Assembly (NCBI GenBank): GCA_038501195.1
Contig: JBBPUQ010000007.1
Coordinates: 4,379,501-4,443,500 of the forward strand
DNA: 64,000 nt
Direction of reading: 5' to 3'
Origin: Nemania diffusa
Lineage: Eukaryota > Ascomycota > Sordariomycetes > Xylariales > Xylariaceae
Shown here: positions 36,455 to 50,600 of the stretch, piece by piece
Numbering within the stretch: the first letter of the stretch is position 1
Layout: every line of letters starts with the position of its first letter
The notes under the pieces: model-generated
Seen by the model: only the letters and a program-made list of their open reading frames with translations
Database searches by the model: none
What the model was told of the DNA's origin: nothing
Position numbers and translations under genes: made by a program

Positions 36455-38543
36455 AGACATATGATGATGCTCTGAGTTTGAGGAGGAGGGAAACACATTA
36501 TATAATCTTTGTGCTGAAGTCTCCTACCATCACGCATCGCTAGTTTAGCTATAATTTGTTAGCCGTTCGCCCTGTTCGCAAATAGCAATGAATCCGAACC
36601 GCGTCGCCACGTTGAACAATATAACGGTATTCTGTGTAGCCAAATAGAAGAGGAGATAGCCTAGTGTGAATTTCTGTTCAATCAAACTAATACAATTAAG
36701 TAAGGATTGATAACTACTGGGTACAGCCATGTGTTTAGAGATGTTCGAGGGACTCGACTTAGGCATCCTGGACAATCGGTATCGGTTCTCTCCTTTCGCT
36801 TTAAATGTGACTGTGGCCCGGAAAGCAGCTTTCTAAAAGCAATTTTGCACTTTATCAGGGGTGCAGATGTGTCGCGTACAGTTCCATATACACCGTTAAC
36901 TCCGCACGGGATTGAAGGGGTTTTTTTTCCGTGGCAGGAAGGTGGTCAAGGATTCTGACACAAGACTGGCGGTTGCATAGTGTCCCGTCTATCAAATTTC
37001 TTTTAACTAGTGGCATCCTGAATGGGAGAAGCACAATAACCACCGTGGAGGCACACGGAAAGCTAGGGCATATCATGACAAGAACTGGGGTGCTTCAGCT
37101 GGTCTTCATGCAGGAGGAAACCAATGTGGTAGGTGGTCTGTTGCCAACACCCCCCACAATGGCAACGGAGGATGCAGTGACTACTACCACCCAACCAAGG
37201 TGGTTTATTTCTGTGACCACTCACAGGAGAAGGCAACTCCAAGGGACTGAAAGTGGGAGGCATTATTGATTACACTCGGCTGATATGTAGCTCTGAAAGC
37301 TGATCTCGCGTAAGTGGAAACTGGAATTGCAACCTAGTACGCAGTAAAACGGAAAGGGTAAATTGCACAAACTACCCTCTAAAGACCTGACAAAAGTCGT
37401 AAAGATACTTCTAGAGATTTATATGTTTCATTAAACATTGACCGGGGGGAGGACCGAGAGCGACGTAGGGGGACAATTGATTGAATTCTAGTCTTGAGGA
37501 CCGGCGTCATGAGCAAGCTAAGGATAGCTCTGAAAGGGATTGGAAGGATTATAATGGAGAGAGAGTTTAGTGCAGATTTGCGAAAATAGACCGAATTAAT
37601 AAAAAGCTCTCCTTCTAAAGGGTCATACACATGTGTTGCGAGAACAGCCGGAGCGTGATTTGATGGTGTGAGAGGGGTGTAGGCGACCAAACTAGAACAA
37701 ATCCTATGTAGTAGTACACTGCAGTGAAGATAGAAGCGCAGTTCTGTGATAGCGATAGTGCATATAGCACAATCCCAAGGCTCTTGCTACCAAGGGCGGT
37801 GTAGGGAAGGCTATGTGCACATTATTTAACACACGATTGTTTACAGTTTCCGTTTTTAGGTTTAAAAAATAAATATTATACCGAATAATAAACACAATAA
37901 ATACTGCTTATATATTTATAAAACTTAGCTAACTTAATTAATTAAAGTAATTAAGTTAAATAAATAGATAAAGTTTAGTTAAACTAATTATAAAATAACA
38001 AATAGCGTTATATATAATCTTGCTGCTTAATAGTTAAAACATAATTACAAGTTGCATTTATAAACTATACAGCTATCATATTTTTATATTAACGTGTCAG
38101 ACATAGTAACATAATCACAGCGCTTGAGACCTTCTCAACGGACGACACATTGCATGTTGTGCATGTTCACTCATCTCGGCTGCCTCGTGGCTTGTCCGGC
38201 CTATCCCGATGAAGGCCAACTTGGCGCCATGTTTCCCTATACTGTCCAATAATCCTGGGTACTCGTCTCAACACAGTTTGGCCGTATTGTAAACTGCGTC
38301 TCTTGGGCCTATTGTTTATAGGTGATGCAACTAACTAGTTCTGAAGAACAGATTTTGTTTGCCCACTTCTTATTCACCCTGTCATGGAGCAAGTAACTCT
38401 TTCCACCAGCCACGAAATGTGATGTCAGCCCAATGCCGCAATGCCCGTAAGCTTGCTAGGAGACGATACGTGCCGATGATTGTCTCGGTTGACCCTAGAC
38501 TAATTTTAGTGTAGATCTCCTGTAGCCTGTTAGCCTCGTGATA
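36455..38543. other. Intergenic with an AT-rich patch
   Basis: No convincing gene. A frame at 36931-37269 is open for 112 codons but has an unlikely composition. At about 37845-38095 there is a 250 bp patch of AT-rich sequence with TTAATTAA and TAGCTAA motifs, resembling the start of the larger desert at 40.5 kb, so the nuclease-like gene that follows is bracketed by AT-rich DNA. Confidence 0.5.
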
Positions 38544-39973
38544 CTAAGTATCTTTTTTAGGTAGCTTGCGTTGCAAGCTGATACATACGAGCTTGTCCAG
38601 GTCTCTTGGGCGCAACGGTCCGAGCACAGGCGCAGGAGCAGACGCCATCGGCCGAGCGAACATAATAGTCCACTCATCGGCGTCTACGAGGACGAGAGGG
38701 AAAATCATGTTGCCTAATACAGTAGCCTTGGATGCTGAGTCATCGATTAGGGCCTGTATACGCCGCACCTGTGACGCTACCCAGATCGCAAGCTGAATGC
38801 GAGCTTCCTCCGCAGTCCGGCTGATGGTCTTCGTCTCTATGTTGATGGCAATTGGACAGCGCTGGAGGGATATGGGATTGATATGGTTGACAGAACACAA
38901 GACATCAGGTGTCAACATGGCCAACGCAGCCTGCATGACCTCATCATTGTCTCCGCCGAGATAAATGACGAAGTCCACAATTCTAGAGCCTGTAGCAAAA
39001 CTAGATGAGTGCGGAGGCAGCCAGCGGAGGTCGATCTTGTCACCGGGACTGTGATTCACACATTCGCAGTGAGTGTCAGAGCGCTGCCAACACGGCCATC
39101 ACCACAGCTAACTTACACATATTTGTAGCTAACTCGCTTGTCCCTACCTAAGGCCAGGCGCAACAGAGGAGCGTGTACAACCGCATTCCAATGTGCCTCC
39201 GATTCGCCCTGCGAGCTACATTGCTGCGAGTCTTCCACAATATCCAGCGCTTGATAGAGCTCATATTCCAGGTCTTGCAGCGGACGCCGATCAGTCTCGC
39301 ATTTGTGGTAAGGTCGCCCGCGTCCCCTGCCGAGTCGCCTCTGGAGAAGCTCGCTGTTGTAGAGACCACTAGGGATGATGCCAATCGAATCCTCAAAATC
39401 CCTCAAAACAGAGAAGAGTGTATCGCACTCAGCGCCTATCTCATTGCCATCATCGGAAAGCTTCTGGTAGAAGATGCCACCCGCAACGTCCCGCAGGGCA
39501 GCCGCGCGCTTAATGGGGCTGGTGGACCTTTGTGACTTTCTGGAGTTGGTATCAACAGAGAGCACAGACTGTGCATGGTTTCCTTCTTCTGGCTCTGCTA
39601 ATGCGTCGCTGTAGCTGCTTGCACTTGCGCGATGCACACGCGGAAGCACGGGATGGTCTAAGGGACCGCGGCGAGGACGTGGCTGACGGGGCATACGCTC
39701 GTGGGGATCATCTCTCTTAGTCGGTGACGGCGTTCGCATCCCTCGCGTGGGGCGAACAGGAGTTTCTCGATCCGGCGTGACGGAGGTGACGTTGGGATGG
39801 AGTCGCGCGAGAGCGTGCCGCTTGCGCGGTGATGGCGAGGCAGCGACCTCGTGACTGCGCTTGCGACGGAGATTCGGCGACCGCGGTGGCGCAGACGGCG
39901 ACTGAGATGATGATGGTCCCGTGGCTTCTTGACTGATGTCGTTCATCCACGCGAATACAACATGCGCTTGCAT
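38544..39973 (-). CDS. PD-(D/E)XK nuclease-like protein (453 residues, 2 exons)
   Basis: Exon 1 39973-39117, intron 39116-39049 (GTAAGT, CTGAC branch, CACAG), exon 2 39048-38544; 454 codons with stop. The N-terminus has the family-like aromatic 'FAWMNDISQ', then a long Ser/Pro/Arg-rich disordered region (residues about 20-145) with NLS-like patches such as RRKR and PRKRH. From about residue 160 comes the fold: 'GLYNSEL', 'EAHWNAVVHAPLLRLAL' (helix with the conserved Glu, Trp and His), then after the intron 'GSRIVDFVIYL' (Asp311) and 'INIETKT' (Glu357, Lys359), the D...ExK catalytic pattern. This matches a large fungal family of PD-(D/E)XK-like proteins of unknown substrate, many in accessory regions. 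Start: an upstream open stretch to 40267 has no ATG; 39973 is the first Met matching the family N-terminus. Activity is inferred from motif only. Confidence 0.8.
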
Positions 39974-40489
39974 TTCTATAGGATGGGTAAAGAGTGCTGC
40001 ATTGGCGTTGATCGGATTGACACCAGAATGCAGACCAAAATCCAGGTGGGTAAACACGAAGCCGGCAAGTACAACCGGTTCATGAAGTGACGTACTGGCT
40101 AACCCCCGGATGCTTCGCGTTAGCGTGGCCACTTGGTGTCTTAGGTGTTGGATTTGGGCCCTGTGCCCTAGGATCACTATCCCTTTGGGTGCCGTTTTTG
40201 TCAGATTTGGTGCTTTGCCTTCGTTTGCCTTCGTTTTTAACGAAGGAGGAACGACTGAGTGAAACAAAGGTTACTTATTGGTCGTAAAAAATGTCCAGCA
40301 GAATTCTATCGCCTCGGATTTTGGGCGGATTTTGGGAAACAATGTTTTACAGCTCGGAGAGGACACTAAGCCTAGTTTAGAAGCCTCCCCCACTAAGTCA
40401 TTTCAATTGCTTGAATGGCAGCTAATTTTATTAGCAATATCGAACAAACTTTGTATATACCCTAATATGTTAAAAAATAACAGTTAAAG
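39974..40489. other. Intergenic, 5' flank of nuclease-like gene
   Basis: Normal-composition DNA up to the abrupt start of the AT desert. The nuclease-like reading frame stays open through 40267 but without an ATG. Nothing else seen. Confidence 0.5.
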
Positions 40490-43400
40490 CTAGCTAGCTA
40501 AACTAAGTTAAACTAGCAAAGTTAAATTAAACCAAGTTATTACTTATAAATATAAAATATAAACAATAATATTAACTAATAAAAAAATATTTATAAATTA
40601 ATAAATAAATATATAAACTAATATAACATTAATAATTAATATATAATTTAATAAAATAAAAACATTTATAATTATTTAAATATATATTTTTAATTGTTGA
40701 TTTATAATAAGTTTTATTAATTAAATCTTTATTATATTTTATTTATTATATAAATTTAATAAAAAATAAAATAATTAAAAAGCTTAATTAATTAATTTTT
40801 ATATTAAGTTTAATGTTTTTTTTTTAAAAAATAAAACATTGTTTTTTAAAATTTAAAGTAAAATTTTATAGTTAAAATAAATAATTTTGCTGTTTTTTTT
40901 AAAAATAATAAATTATTAAATAATTAAAAATTTTTTAAAAAATTTTTTTAATTTAAATAAAAAATTGTTTTTATTTATTTAAAAATAGTTTATTTAATTT
41001 AGTTTTATTTATATATATATAATTATAATTAATAATATTTTTATATATATTTTTTATAAATAATTTATAAAGTTTATATTTTAAATATTTAATAATATAT
41101 ATATTTATATATAATTAATTTATTTATTTATTTATTAAATAATTTATTAATTAAATAATTTATTTATTTATTTATTATAAATTTAATTATAAATTAATAA
41201 AAGTTTAAAGCTTAAAATTAAAATTAAAAATATTAAAAATAAAAGCAAATTTTTTTAATTAAAAAAAACAAAAGTTGTATAAATAAAACATTTATATAAT
41301 AAAATATATAGTTTATAAAAAAAAAGCTAAAAATAAAAGTTTTTTTTATTATTTAATTAAAAAGTTTATATAGTTTATAAAATTAATATTTTTAAAAATA
41401 AAAATTGTTTTATTTTTACTTTTTAAAAAGTGTTAATTATAATATTGTTTTAATAATTTATTTAATAAAAAATGAAAAGCTTTTATTAAAAAATATAAAA
41501 TTTATATATAAAATATATATATTAATTATATAAATAATATAGTTAATATTAAATAATTAATATAATATTTTTAAATTAAAATTAATTATTAATATAATAT
41601 TAAAATAAATATATTAAATTTAATATTTAAAAGTTTTATTAATTTTTATATTTTATTAAATTATAAATTATATATATAATTAATAAAATAATTATAATAA
41701 TATTTTTTATTATAATTATTTTTTATTTTTTAATAATTTTTATTTATAAATATATAACTTTATTGTAAAAGTTAATAATTAAAAGTTTTAAATTTATTTA
41801 ATTTTTAAATTTATATAAACTTTTTAATTAAAAAAGTTATATATATTAATAATAATAAAATTTATAAATATAAATATTAATTTTTTTTATAAATATTTAA
41901 ATAAAAAATAAAATTATAACTAAATAATTAAACTATATTTTAATAATAAACAATTAAATAAATAATAAAAAGTTTATTTAAATATTTAATTAAATAATTT
42001 ATTTATATTATAATATATTTATTTTTTAAAATTAAATATTTATAATTATATTAATATAATTAATAATAATTATATAACGATTTTTATTAATTTATTAATA
42101 CTTTATTAATATAACATTGTTATAAATAAACTATTAATAATTATTTAATAATTAACATTAACTTAATATATAATTTTTTAATAAAATTAATAATTTATAA
42201 TATTATTTTTAAATTTATATAATAAAATAATTTATTAATAAAAACAAAATATAAAAGAAAAGAAATTTTTATTATATATTAATATTAGTAATAAAGTTTT
42301 TTATATAAAATAATTAATTTAATAAAAAAAAATCAAAACATTAAATATTAATTTTTTAAATATATTCAAAACTAAATTAATTAATTTTAAATAAATATAA
42401 ATAAATAAAAAAATTAATTAATAAATAATAAAATAAATTAAAAAAGTTTAATATATTAATATAATAAATAATTATATTTAAATATAATTAAAAATATAAA
42501 TAATATATATATATAATAATAATAAAATTTATTAAAGATGTTATTAAATAAAATTATTAAAATAAATATTAAAAATATTAATATTATTAAATTTTTTAAA
42601 GTTATTATTAATTTTAAAAAAACTTTATAAATTATTTATTTTATTTAAATTAATAAATTTTAAAATATTTATAATATTAAAATTATAAATATTATATTAA
42701 ATTGTTATATTATAAAAATTAATGAAAATTTATAAAAAACATTTTTTATAATTTTTAAAAAAAAACAACATAAAAATAATAAAATTATTAAATATACTTT
42801 GATTAAAAATAAAATTAACCTTATTATAATAATTTTAAATAAAATAAATAATAAAAAAATATTTAAAATAATTTATATAAATTATAAAATATTTTTTTTA
42901 AATATTAATAATTAAATATTAATTTTTTTTTTAAAAAATAAATTTAATAATTAAATTTTAAATATAATTATTACAAAAATAATTAAATTTAAATTAAATA
43001 TTAATAAAGTTATAAAATAAAAAATAAAATATATAAATTAATAAAATATAAAAAATAAATTTAAAAACTATTAATAATTTAAATTAAAAATATTTTAAAT
43101 TTATAATAATAAAATATTAATTTATTTAATAAAAAATTTAATTATAATAAATTTAAAAAGTTTTTTATATATTTTTAATATATTGAATTATTTTTAAAAT
43201 TTATAAAACTAAAATTATAAAAATATAATAAATTTTAATTCTTTATTTTATATATATAATTAATATATAATAAAATATTTTTAAATATAATTTATAATTT
43301 ATATTTTTAATATTATATATTTAAATATTTATATTTTAAATTAATATAATAATTATTAATTTATAATAAAAAAATAATAATTATATTATATTTTAATAAT

Positions 43401-46394
43401 AAAACTTTTATTATTAATTATATAATTTATAATAAAATAAATATATATTAAAAAATAATAAAAAATCTTTATTAAAATATTATAAATATAAATATTTAAT
43501 TAATAATTTATATAAAAAACTTAATATATTTAATAATATTTTTTATATATTATTAATATTAATTATTAAAAAATTTAATAAAAAGTTAAAATTTTATATA
43601 AATTATTATAAATTTAATAAATTAATATAAATATCTTTTATTTTTAATTATAAAATATTATTATAATTATTTAAAATTAATATATTTATTAAATTAAATA
43701 TATAATAAATATTTAATTAAATATATATAAAATTTAAATTAAAACACTTTATAATTTTTTATATATATTATAAGTTTTTTAAATATTAAATATTTTTATA
43801 TAATTTAATTAATAAATCTATTATATTGTAAAAATATATTAATATTATATTGTTTAATTATTTAAATAATTTTTATAATATATATATAAATAATATTTTT
43901 ATTTATTTAAATAATATAAAGAATTATAAAAAATATATATAATTAATATTATTATAATTATATATTATAAAAACTAAGTTTTTAAAATATATTATTAATA
44001 TAAATAATATTTAAATTAATTTAATTAAAATAAATATAATAAAAAATTAAAAAGTTTTTAAATTTATAAAAACAAAATATAATTTTTTTTAAAACTTTAT
44101 AACTTTTATAAAGATTTTATTAAAAATTATAATAAAATTATAATTTTAATAATATAATTAATTAAAAAGAATATAACTTTTTTATAAATTAAAATTTATA
44201 ATTAAACTTTTATATAATTAAAAAAAATATTAATATTTTATTTAATATTATTTTCTTATAAATATAGTTTATTTATAAAAGTTAAAATAAATATTTTTAA
44301 TAATATAATAATTAATATTTAATTTTTTATTATTTTAAAATTTTATATAATATTAAGTTAAATTATAAAATTTATAATAAATTTTAAATAAAAAAATATT
44401 TATAATATTATTAATTTTTAAAAAATAACAAATTAAATTAATTAATAAATAATTTAAATTATTTTTAATAATAATTAATTATTAAACTTTGAAATATATT
44501 TTTTTAAAAAATAATATTTAAATTTATAATAATAAAATAAAATAAATTATTTATAAAATATAATTATAATATTATATATTATTTTAAAAAAATATATTAT
44601 TTATATATTAATAAAAAAATATAAAAACTTTATTATATATAAAATAAAATAAAAAACATAAAAATATTTAATAATTTTTTAATTAATAAATAATTTAATA
44701 TATAATATATTTATATAAATAATTAATTAAATTAAATTATTTATTATAAAAATATAAAAAAATATAAAAGTTTTATTAAATGTTTAATTAATTATAAAAA
44801 GATTTAAAAAAAAATAAAAAAAACTTTAATATAAATATATGTTATAAAAAAACTACTTTTAATAAAAATAACTTATAATAAATAATTAATAATTTCATTA
44901 TTTATAATAAAAAGTTTATAATTTTTAATTTTTTATATTTTTATATTTAATTTATATAAAAAATAAATGATAAAATGTTTATAATATATTTTAAAAAAAA
45001 ACAAAAACATAGAAACTTTTTATAAAATATTATTAATAGTTTAATTTTAAAAACAATTATAATATATATATTATTAACTATATAAAATATTATTTTATAA
45101 AAGTTTTATATAAAAAAATATTTAATTATTAATTTTAATTAAATATTTAAAACTAAATATAGTTTTTATAATATATTAATTATAATAAATTAATTTAAAA
45201 AAAATATAATTTATATTTTATATTATAAAAATAACTAGTAAAAATATTATTTAAATATATTATATAAGTTTTTTAAAGTTTTTAAAATATTAATTATATT
45301 AACATTTAATATAAAATTTAAATTTATATTTATATTTATAAATATATTATATAAAACTATAAAAATTAAATATATTTCAATATTTATAAATTATTATAAA
45401 ACTATTAAACAAATTAAAATTATAAATAAATATTTAAATTAATAATTTTAATTTTATATTAATTATTATTAAAATAATTAATTTAAATAAATTTTTATAA
45501 TAAATTATATATAAGTTTTATTATTTTACAAATTAATAAAATTGTTATTTTAATTAAAAAAGTTATATAATTTAAAAAAAACTATAAAATGTATTAATAA
45601 TTAAAAAAATATTATAAATAAATATATAAAACAAAATATAAAAAATTATATAAATTATTAACTATATTAAAAAAAGTTTAAAATATATTTAAAATTATAT
45701 ATTTAAATAAATTAATAACAAATATTAAAATTTTAATTTTAATATAAATAATTATATATTTATATTAAAAAAATAATAGTTTAAAATTATTAATAAAATT
45801 TTAAATAACTTTAATTATTTAATAATATAATTAATATATAAAATATTAATAAAAAATAATAATATATTTATATTATAAGTTTTATTATAATAATAATTTA
45901 TTAATAAATTAAAAAACTAATAATTTTAAAAATAAAAAAAAATTTAAAATAAAAAATATATATAATATAATTATAATATTAAAAGTTATAATATTAAACT
46001 AATTAAAAAAAAATAAAGTATTAATAATAAATAATATTTTATTAAAAACTTTAAAAATAATGTTATATTATTAAAAACTTTTATAATAATAATTTAAATA
46101 TAATAAAGCTTTTTTTAAATTTAAAATAATAATTACAAATTATATAAATAATATTATTAAAAGTTTTTATATTAATATTAATTTATTAATTATATAAAAA
46201 AAATATATATATATAAAAAATATATTTAAAATATATTATTATTAAAACTTATTAATATTAATTATAAAAAAGCTATATTATAATTTAATAAAAAAGAGTT
46301 TAATAATTAATAATATAATAAATATTTAAAACAATTTTTTATTTATTTAAAAATAATTAATTAAAACTTATATATTTAAACTTTATAATTTATA

Positions 46395-46655
46395 AACAAG
46401 TTATTTTTTTTTAAAAAAATAGTTATAAATTAATTAATATTAAAGTTATTAATTATTTAAATAAATAAATAGTTTTATTATATAATTAAATAAATAATTT
46501 ATTTATTGCTATTTTAAACTGCTTTATATATATATATATAAGCAATTCTTTTAAAAAAAAAATTTTAATTTTTTTTCTTTTTTTTTTATAAATTTTATAT
46601 ATAACATAGCTTTATTTATTAAAAGTTTTGTTTTTTTTATAAGCTTTATATAATA
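46395..46655 (-). repeat. Terminal-repeat-like unit, inverted copy (L1)
   Basis: The reverse complement reads TATAAAGCTTATAAAAAAAA, then a TATA-repeat core and AAAGCAGTTTAAAATAGCAA, matching units at 52684 and 59163 over roughly 245 bp with C/T and G/A differences. Internal sequence of the element lies to its left, so this copy points leftward. Confidence 0.75.
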
Positions 46656-47099
46656 ATTATAATATATTATATAAAAATATAACTTTTTTTATAAATAAAA
46701 ACTTTTAATTTAAAACTTTTAAAAAATATTATTATAAAATAATAAAAATTTATAATACATTTTTAAAAATTTAATAATTATATATAAAATATTAAATAAT
46801 TGTTAAATATTAAAAAATAATAATATATAATAAAATAATAATAAAAGAAAATATATATATAAAAAAACTTTATAAAAAAATTAAAAATGTGTTTTTAAAC
46901 AGTTTAAAATAATAAAATAAATATTCTTTTATATTTATATAAAAAGTTAATATTTTTATATTTTTAAAATATTAATTAATTAATTAATAAACTTTTATAT
47001 ATATAAAATAAAAAACCATTTAAATAATAATAAAAAAAATATATATAAAATATTTATTTAATTTTTATATAAATAAAAAAATTATATTATAAATAAATA

Positions 47100-47640
47100 A
47101 TATAATAAAACATTAATAATAATAATAATAAATTATTAATTAATATTTTAATAATTTATTAATAAATTAAAAAATAAATAATTTTAAAAATAAAAAAAAT
47201 ATAATTTAAAAAAAATATATATATAATATAATTATATTATTAAATTAATTAAAAAAATATTTATAATAAATAATTTTATATTATTAACAATATTTTATAA
47301 TTAAAATTAAAAAAAAAAAGTTAATAATTTATAATATAATAAATATTTAAAATATTTTTTTTATTAAAAAATATTTAATTAAAACTTTTAAATAAACTAT
47401 TAATTTAAAAAAAATATTTAAAAAATATTTAATATTTAAACTATTTTAAAACGCTTTAATATAAAAATATATTATATAAAGTTATTTTTAATAAAAATAC
47501 TTTATAAAAAAAAAGTTATAATTTTTATTATTTTTTAATTATATATTTTATTTATTTATAAAATATATAATAAAATATTTACAATATATTTTATAAACAT
47601 ATATATAACTTTTTTATAATTTATATTTAACATTTTTATT
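47100..47640 (-). repeat. Partial extra copy of the element end beside the receptor gene
   Basis: 47150-47290 repeats 45890-46020 in the same orientation (shared TTATTAATAAATTAAAAAA then ATAATTTTAAAAATAAAAAA), and 47425-47465 resembles the terminal-repeat core (CTATTTTAAAACGCTTTAAT against CTATTTTAAACTGCTTTATA). It abuts the 3' end of the NACHT gene. Confidence 0.55.
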
Positions 47641-47663
47641 TTATATATTTATATATTACTTAA

Positions 47664-50600
47664 TTATAAGTTACATTTTTTTATTAAAAGGTTCGCCGTT
47701 TTCATGTTAACTGTTGGTCCACCTTTCAATATTTCAATCAGTACTTTTCCTACGCCGCTCTCCAACTTCAAATCGGACTCGCTTTCCAAAATTCTCTCAA
47801 CCTTCTCCCGATCTCCATTCCAAGCTGCCCTCCACAACGCCCATCTCACATCCCTCTCTTCACTGCTAACCTCCCCGCTGAAAGAACAAAACAAATCCAT
47901 CAGTTTACTGTGACCATATTGTGACGCTAAGCTGAGAGGCGTCTCGCCGTCCATATTCATCGCATCCACGTCCGTGCCTCCTTTGACCAACAAGTTGACA
48001 ATTTCCTCTGAAGGTCCTATCCTTTCCTGGTGCCAGGTCAATGGGTTATTCATGTAACTGTCTATCTTCGAGCTGTTCTCGTATTTTTGTAGCGCGAAAT
48101 GTAACGCTGTATTCCCTCTACTATCGGTGACGGCGACCCCTGCTCCATTATTCAGCAGCATCTTTACCAGACTAGAGGATCCAACAGCACACGCACGGTG
48201 AAGAAGATTCGTTCCCCGCAAATTTGGGGCGTCGACGTTGATATTACTCTTCTGCAGAAGTTGTAGAATCCGTTTGTCAAGCATCTCATTCAAAGGGATA
48301 TCCAGGTCGCGTTGCGTGTCGTTCGAATTCTCCAAACCGATTAGTGTGTCAAACCGCAACTTATTTAGTTGCAGCATGAGCTCGTCTAGCGACTGCTTGA
48401 GGACCTTCTTCCTCAGCTTTATAACCCACCTCCTTTTACCCCGCCTACCTGGGCTGCCTTGCTTCGCATATTGCCAGGTGTGTAGTTGGAAAATGAGGTC
48501 ATGTATGAAAAACCACTCATTCCCATGTCCAGGAGGTCTCGTACACCGAGAGAGACTTATACTAACAATCTCGTCAAAGACTTCAATACTCTTTGTTCCT
48601 TTGAAGTAATTGGGCCAGTATTCCATAGAGTCGTAGTAAAAAGAATGCCTGACCAGGTCGTGCCGATCCTCCGCTACAATGCAGAGAAAAAGAAACAATA
48701 CGTAGCTTCTTAAAAGAACGACCTCACAATCTTCTATTCTGCTGAAATGATGCCAAGGTCCGAAATCGGACGGTCCCTTCGGCTCCTGCTGCCGAAGGAG
48801 AAACTCCCTAGCGGTTTGGTGGACAAGATGAACCTCGGAGTTAATAATCCGCACAAAATGTCCACATATTGATCTTACATGGTTCTCAATTGGAAACTTG
48901 ATGTCGGCCTTGAGCTCGCTAAAGCTTAGATGATCTGGGCTAACCGCCATAGCCACACTTACTTCATCTAGACTCAACGGCTGCGGAGCAGCAAGAACCA
49001 ATTGAAGCAGTTTTTTCAGTTGATCCTCATTGCTACTTTTAGAGAGTAGATATGCGTAGAGTTTATTGACCTGGGGCCTTTTCAACATGTCTTTCAAGTC
49101 GTTGTGCGAAACTCCCATCCTTACCGCATCCTTTAAAAGATCCATCATTAGTGTAACCCATAAAAATGTCTGATCTGCTCCCTCAATTAAGGCTTTCTCG
49201 TACCCTGAGAGAAAGTGTGGAAATAGCTTGGATGCCTCAAACATCGGCTCGAACTCCTTCATCCGGCTGTGGATCACTCTTCCAACATCTTGGCTTATAG
49301 ACTCGGCCTGGTTTTCGCCGAGCAGCCTAGTAACTGCCCTATTTTGGCTGAGCAAAGTCTTAATATTATTTTCCGGGCGGCTTAGGAGAACGATTTTCAA
49401 AACCGGTTTTGTGGTAAGGTCCTTCTGGTAGTAAAGTTTGTTAAGACCCTCTAATAATTCTGTTCGAGTATCACTCTCGCATTCATCGAGAGCGTCAAGA
49501 ATGAACACTAAATTTGGGGCTCGGGGATCGGACACGATGTTGCAAAGGATATCCCACAAGCTCTCAAAGTCATCAGCCATGGCGGAACCTTTCAATCGAA
49601 ATGCAAGAATTGCATGATGTAGCAAGTCTTCCCTTGTAACAAGCTGATGTAGTAGTGCTTGCAGCGCAAAAATGGCGTTATGTTGCATAACGTTGTCGTC
49701 CTTGAAGAAAAAGTGGCACACTAGTTCAGACTCGGACTTCTGTGATCTGAGATGATCTACAAGAAACCGTGCCAGCACTGATTTGCCGCATCCGGGGTCT
49801 GCTGATACCCAGAGGAGACTGGATAATTTCTCCATCCTCCACCTGCAATAATCTGGGTGGCATAAAAACCATTCGCAAGTCCCATCAATTCGAACAGGAT
49901 TTCGAGTACGAAACTTTTCATAATCTGCCTTATAAAGACTCTCGCGACAATCTACTTTTTCCTGATCGGTGAAATCTATTCTTACTTTTAGTCGAAGTAT
50001 CTGTTAAATCTGCATACAACTGCTATTCTACTACTCACTCCCAGGGGCACCTTGCGGTTGAGACAGCTTGTCTACCATGCTTTTTAGCTTTGTCCAAACG
50101 ACTTGAAATTCGAACGCATCCGCTGGAGAGTCTGTAAATTTGCAAATATCGCGATGATTGCGACTAAGGGGTTGAATATCCTCATCTGGTATAAGCAGTG
50201 TCGCGGACATCTTATCAACAACCTAATTCCGCAGTTAGCGCTCTGTCGTTGCGATTTACCACCTTCCTTAACCTATGAGCATATCTTACCACGGTATTCA
50301 TAAAGTCCATCTTGTTCAATTCGTAGAAAGTGATCACAGACAGTGGTTTGAGGCGATCGATGGATGCAGAAGAGATATTCCATAATACTGCTGAGTGTTT
50401 CTTCAGAGCCTTCACCAGTTTAGCATTTGTATTGATGTTGAAAGTTGATGCCTTAATAACTCTAGCAAAGGCAACCCCCCAATTTGCTAGCTCGGATCCG
50501 CAGTGTGGTGTGCCAAAGAATACGACACCCTGGATTTTTGGCAGAACATCTCGTAGGTTGTCGCGTTCGTTCGCGCGAATGAGAGCCTAAGCTCATTGTT

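Larger units (their letters stand above)
40490..47690. repeat. AT desert, left block (RIP-type decay)
   Basis: About 7.2 kb with mostly 0-4 G or C per 60 bases, no frame of 60 codons and stops in all phases. The few remaining C residues are mostly followed by T and the few G mostly preceded by A, as expected if CpA, CpG and CpC were mutated. The edge at 40490 is sharp. The block contains degraded copies of the same element as the right block, in opposite orientation (see 46395-46655 and the pair 45015-45115 / 54405-54500). Confidence 0.9.

Noticed and set aside
36931..37269. 112-codon plus-strand frame and an overlapping frame rich in His, Asn and Gly
   Set aside because: Neither is clean or recognisable, and the second lacks a start and runs into a stop; left as unexplained intergenic DNA.
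40490..47690. Mitochondrial DNA insertion as the cause of AT richness
   Set aside because: No mitochondrial genes or rRNA pieces were seen, and the mirrored element copies with C/T and G/A differences fit RIP-decayed repeats better.
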